Of a stretch of 64,000 nt of DNA, positions 62,699-64,000 are shown piece after piece (position 1 is the stretch's first letter; each line of letters starts with the position of its first letter). The DNA lies in the NCBI RefSeq assembly GCF_000745215.1, contig NZ_JQNK01000009.1:2418001-2482000 (forward strand), read 5' to 3'. The notes under the pieces were generated by a model. The model was not told the DNA's origin. It ran no database searches and saw only the letters and a program-made list of their open reading frames with translations. The DNA comes from Methylosinus sp. PW1 (lineage in GTDB: Bacteria > Pseudomonadota > Alphaproteobacteria > Rhizobiales > Beijerinckiaceae). The position numbers and the translations under genes were made by a program.

Positions 62699-64000
62699 CA
62701 CGGCTGTCCGGGGAATGAGTCGATAGGTCGCGGGCGCATGCCCGGCTTTCCCGAGAGTTTCGGGGTACTTTCTGGTTGTCGAGACTCAGAAAGAAAGAGC
62801 CGGACATGCGCCTCGAGAATAGCGTCTTCGTCGAGCTTCTCAAACCGATCGATCGTCGCAGCTTCCAGAAGATCGTGGATCGTCACGGCGGCGACGCCTA
62901 CGACAAATCCTTCAGGAGCTGGAGCCATCTGGTGGCGCTGATCTTCGCGCAGCTGGGCGCGGTCGTCAGCCTGCGCGCCCTCGTCGCCGCCTTCAACGCC
63001 GAGGCCAATGGGCATTATCACCTGGGCGTCGGGCGTTTCGCGCGCTCGACGCTCGCCGAAGCCAGCGCCCGCCGGCCCGTCGCCGTCTTCGCCGATCTCT
63101 TCGCTCTGCTCGCCGCGACGCTCGACCGCAAGACGCGGCGCGAGGGAGCCGAGATGCTCCGCCTCATCGACTCGACCCCCATCCCTTTGAGCAAGTTCCA
63201 TGCGTTCGCCCGCTCCAACGGCCGCATCCACGGGCTCAAAATGCATGTCGCCTATGATCGCGGGGCCGACCGTCCCTATCGCGTCGAGGTGACGCTCGCC
63301 AATGTCAATGATGTCACCATCGGCAAGAAGACGCCGATCGAGGCGGGCGCCACCTATGTCTTCGACAAGGGCTATTATGATTTCAAATGGTGGAAGGGCA
63401 TTCACGACGCCGGGGCGCTCTTCGTCACGCGGCCAAAGACCAACACGCGCTTGAAGGTCGTCGCCGAACGGCCGCTCGATAAGACCCGCGGCGACGGCTT
63501 CACCGTGCTCGCGGACAGCGAGGTCGCGCTGGCCAGCAAGGGCGATTCCAAGCTGCGGATGCGCCTGCGCCGCATCCGCATCGAGCGCGACGCGGCGAGC
63601 CGGACGAAATCGCCGATCATCGAGGTGATCACCAACGACATGACCCGCGATGCGGTGGAGATCGCCGCGCTCTACAAGGCGCGCTGGGCGATCGAGCTGC
63701 TGTTCCGCTGGCTGAAGCAGCATCTCTCGATCCGCAAGTTCTTGGGCAAGAACGAGAACGCCATCAAGCTTCAGCTGCTGGCGGCGATGATCGCCTTCCT
63801 GCTGCTGCGCATCGCCGCGCACAGCCACGGCGTCACTCTGCCGCCGCTGCGCTTCGCCGAGCTGGCTGGCCGCTTCCTGTTCGCGCGCCGGCCCGTCGCA
63901 TCGATCGACGAGCCGCCGCCCAAATATCGCGTGCCGAGCCGGTGGAAGTCCGACTGCCAGATCGAGATGATCTATGCCTGAGTTTCCCCGGACAGCCGTG
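62699..64000 (+). mobile_element. IS4-family insertion sequence, right end at the window edge
   Basis: The left end CACGGCTGTCCGGGGAA (62699-62715) is the exact complement of the right end TTCCCCGGACAGCCGTG (63984-64000), 17 bp at least. The single transposase gene lies between. The length is about 1.3 kb. Because the right repeat ends on the last base of the window, target-site duplication and exact right limit cannot be checked. Confidence 0.85.
62806..63981 (+). CDS. IS4-family transposase
   Basis: A 391-residue DDE transposase. The first catalytic Asp is in RLIDSTPIPLS, the second in YVFDKGYYDFKWW, and the Glu in the YREK motif KARWAIELLFRWLKQHLSI. The N-terminal DUF4372-like part has KIVDRHGGDAYDKSFRSW and HYHLGVGRFARSTLAEA. 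The reading frame is intact from ATG 62806 to TGA 63981, so the element may be active. A purine-rich AAAGAG precedes the start. It is flanked by the 17-bp terminal repeats. Confidence 0.94.
   Translation: MRLENSVFVELLKPIDRRSFQKIVDRHGGDAYDKSFRSWSHLVALIFAQLGAVVSLRALVAAFNAEANGHYHLGVGRFARSTLAEASARRPVAVFADLFALLAATLDRKTRREGAEMLRLIDSTPIPLSKFHAFARSNGRIHGLKMHVAYDRGADRPYRVEVTLANVNDVTIGKKTPIEAGATYVFDKGYYDFKWWKGIHDAGALFVTRPKTNTRLKVVAERPLDKTRGDGFTVLADSEVALASKGDSKLRMRLRRIRIERDAASRTKSPIIEVITNDMTRDAVEIAALYKARWAIELLFRWLKQHLSIRKFLGKNENAIKLQLLAAMIAFLLLRIAAHSHGVTLPPLRFAELAGRFLFARRPVASIDEPPPKYRVPSRWKSDCQIEMIYA

Overview
The window looks like a chromosomal segment of a high-GC alphaproteobacterium of the order Hyphomicrobiales (Rhizobiales), plausibly a methylotroph or methanotroph of the Methylocystis/Methylosinus type. 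The evidence is two ethylmalonyl-CoA pathway enzymes (methylsuccinyl-CoA dehydrogenase and ethylmalonyl-CoA mutase), a hopanoid gene run (hpnBCDE), a phasin, a Bradyrhizobium-type TlpA next to argH/lptM/lysA, an alphaproteobacterial imuA-imuB cassette and alpha-type SRP RNA. The genus is inference: no rRNA, tRNA, methane monooxygenase or methanol dehydrogenase gene was seen.

Layout. 1-8.7 kb: end of a lytic transglycosylase gene, a small membrane protein, a RES/Xre toxin-antitoxin pair, ileS (with an in-frame palindromic insertion and a low-GC internal block), a flippase and a rhomboid protease. 8.7-12.5 kb: an unknown protein, etfBA and a 3-hydroxyacyl-CoA dehydrogenase gene. 12.6-18.9 kb: msrPQ, rpoH, a MazF-type TA pair, a DUF2267 protein, a pseudouridine synthase and a flavoprotein without a normal start codon. 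19-21 kb: tonB-exbB-exbD. 21.3-24.8 kb: recR, ybaB, dnaX, SRP RNA and a phasin. 24.9-31.3 kb: kup and, divergently, hpnBCDE. 31.4-38.1 kb: phoR-pstSCAB-phoU-phoB with a Pho box. 38.1-42 kb: a UPF0104-type membrane protein and imuAB with an SOS box.

42-43.4 kb is a low-GC accessory patch: a frameshifted ISAs1-type transposase relic and a foreign-looking methyltransferase. 43.5-49.3 kb: ferredoxin, metY, a cytochrome P450, mcd and a host-attachment-type protein. 49.4-57.2 kb: TonB-dependent receptor, periplasmic solute-binding protein, family-2 glycosyltransferase, RHH protein and ecm. 57.3-62.7 kb: a low-GC GNAT gene, a DUF1640-type protein, lysA, lptM, argH, tlpA and a NUDIX hydrolase. 62.7-64 kb: an IS4-family element running to the window edge.

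The genes connect in several ways. Mcd and Ecm act in succession in glyoxylate regeneration, and EtfAB is the likely electron acceptor of Mcd. TonB-ExbBD would energise receptors such as the one at 49.4 kb. HpnC/D/E make squalene for hopanoids. The Pst/Pho set senses and imports phosphate. Extragenic palindromic repeats of at least three families punctuate gene ends throughout; one copy lies inside ileS. I found no CRISPR array, prophage or clear new multi-gene system. The most unusual signals are the ileS insertion and mosaic, the receiverless-looking PhoR without membrane helices, the paired repeats between pstS and pstC, and the decayed IS patch.
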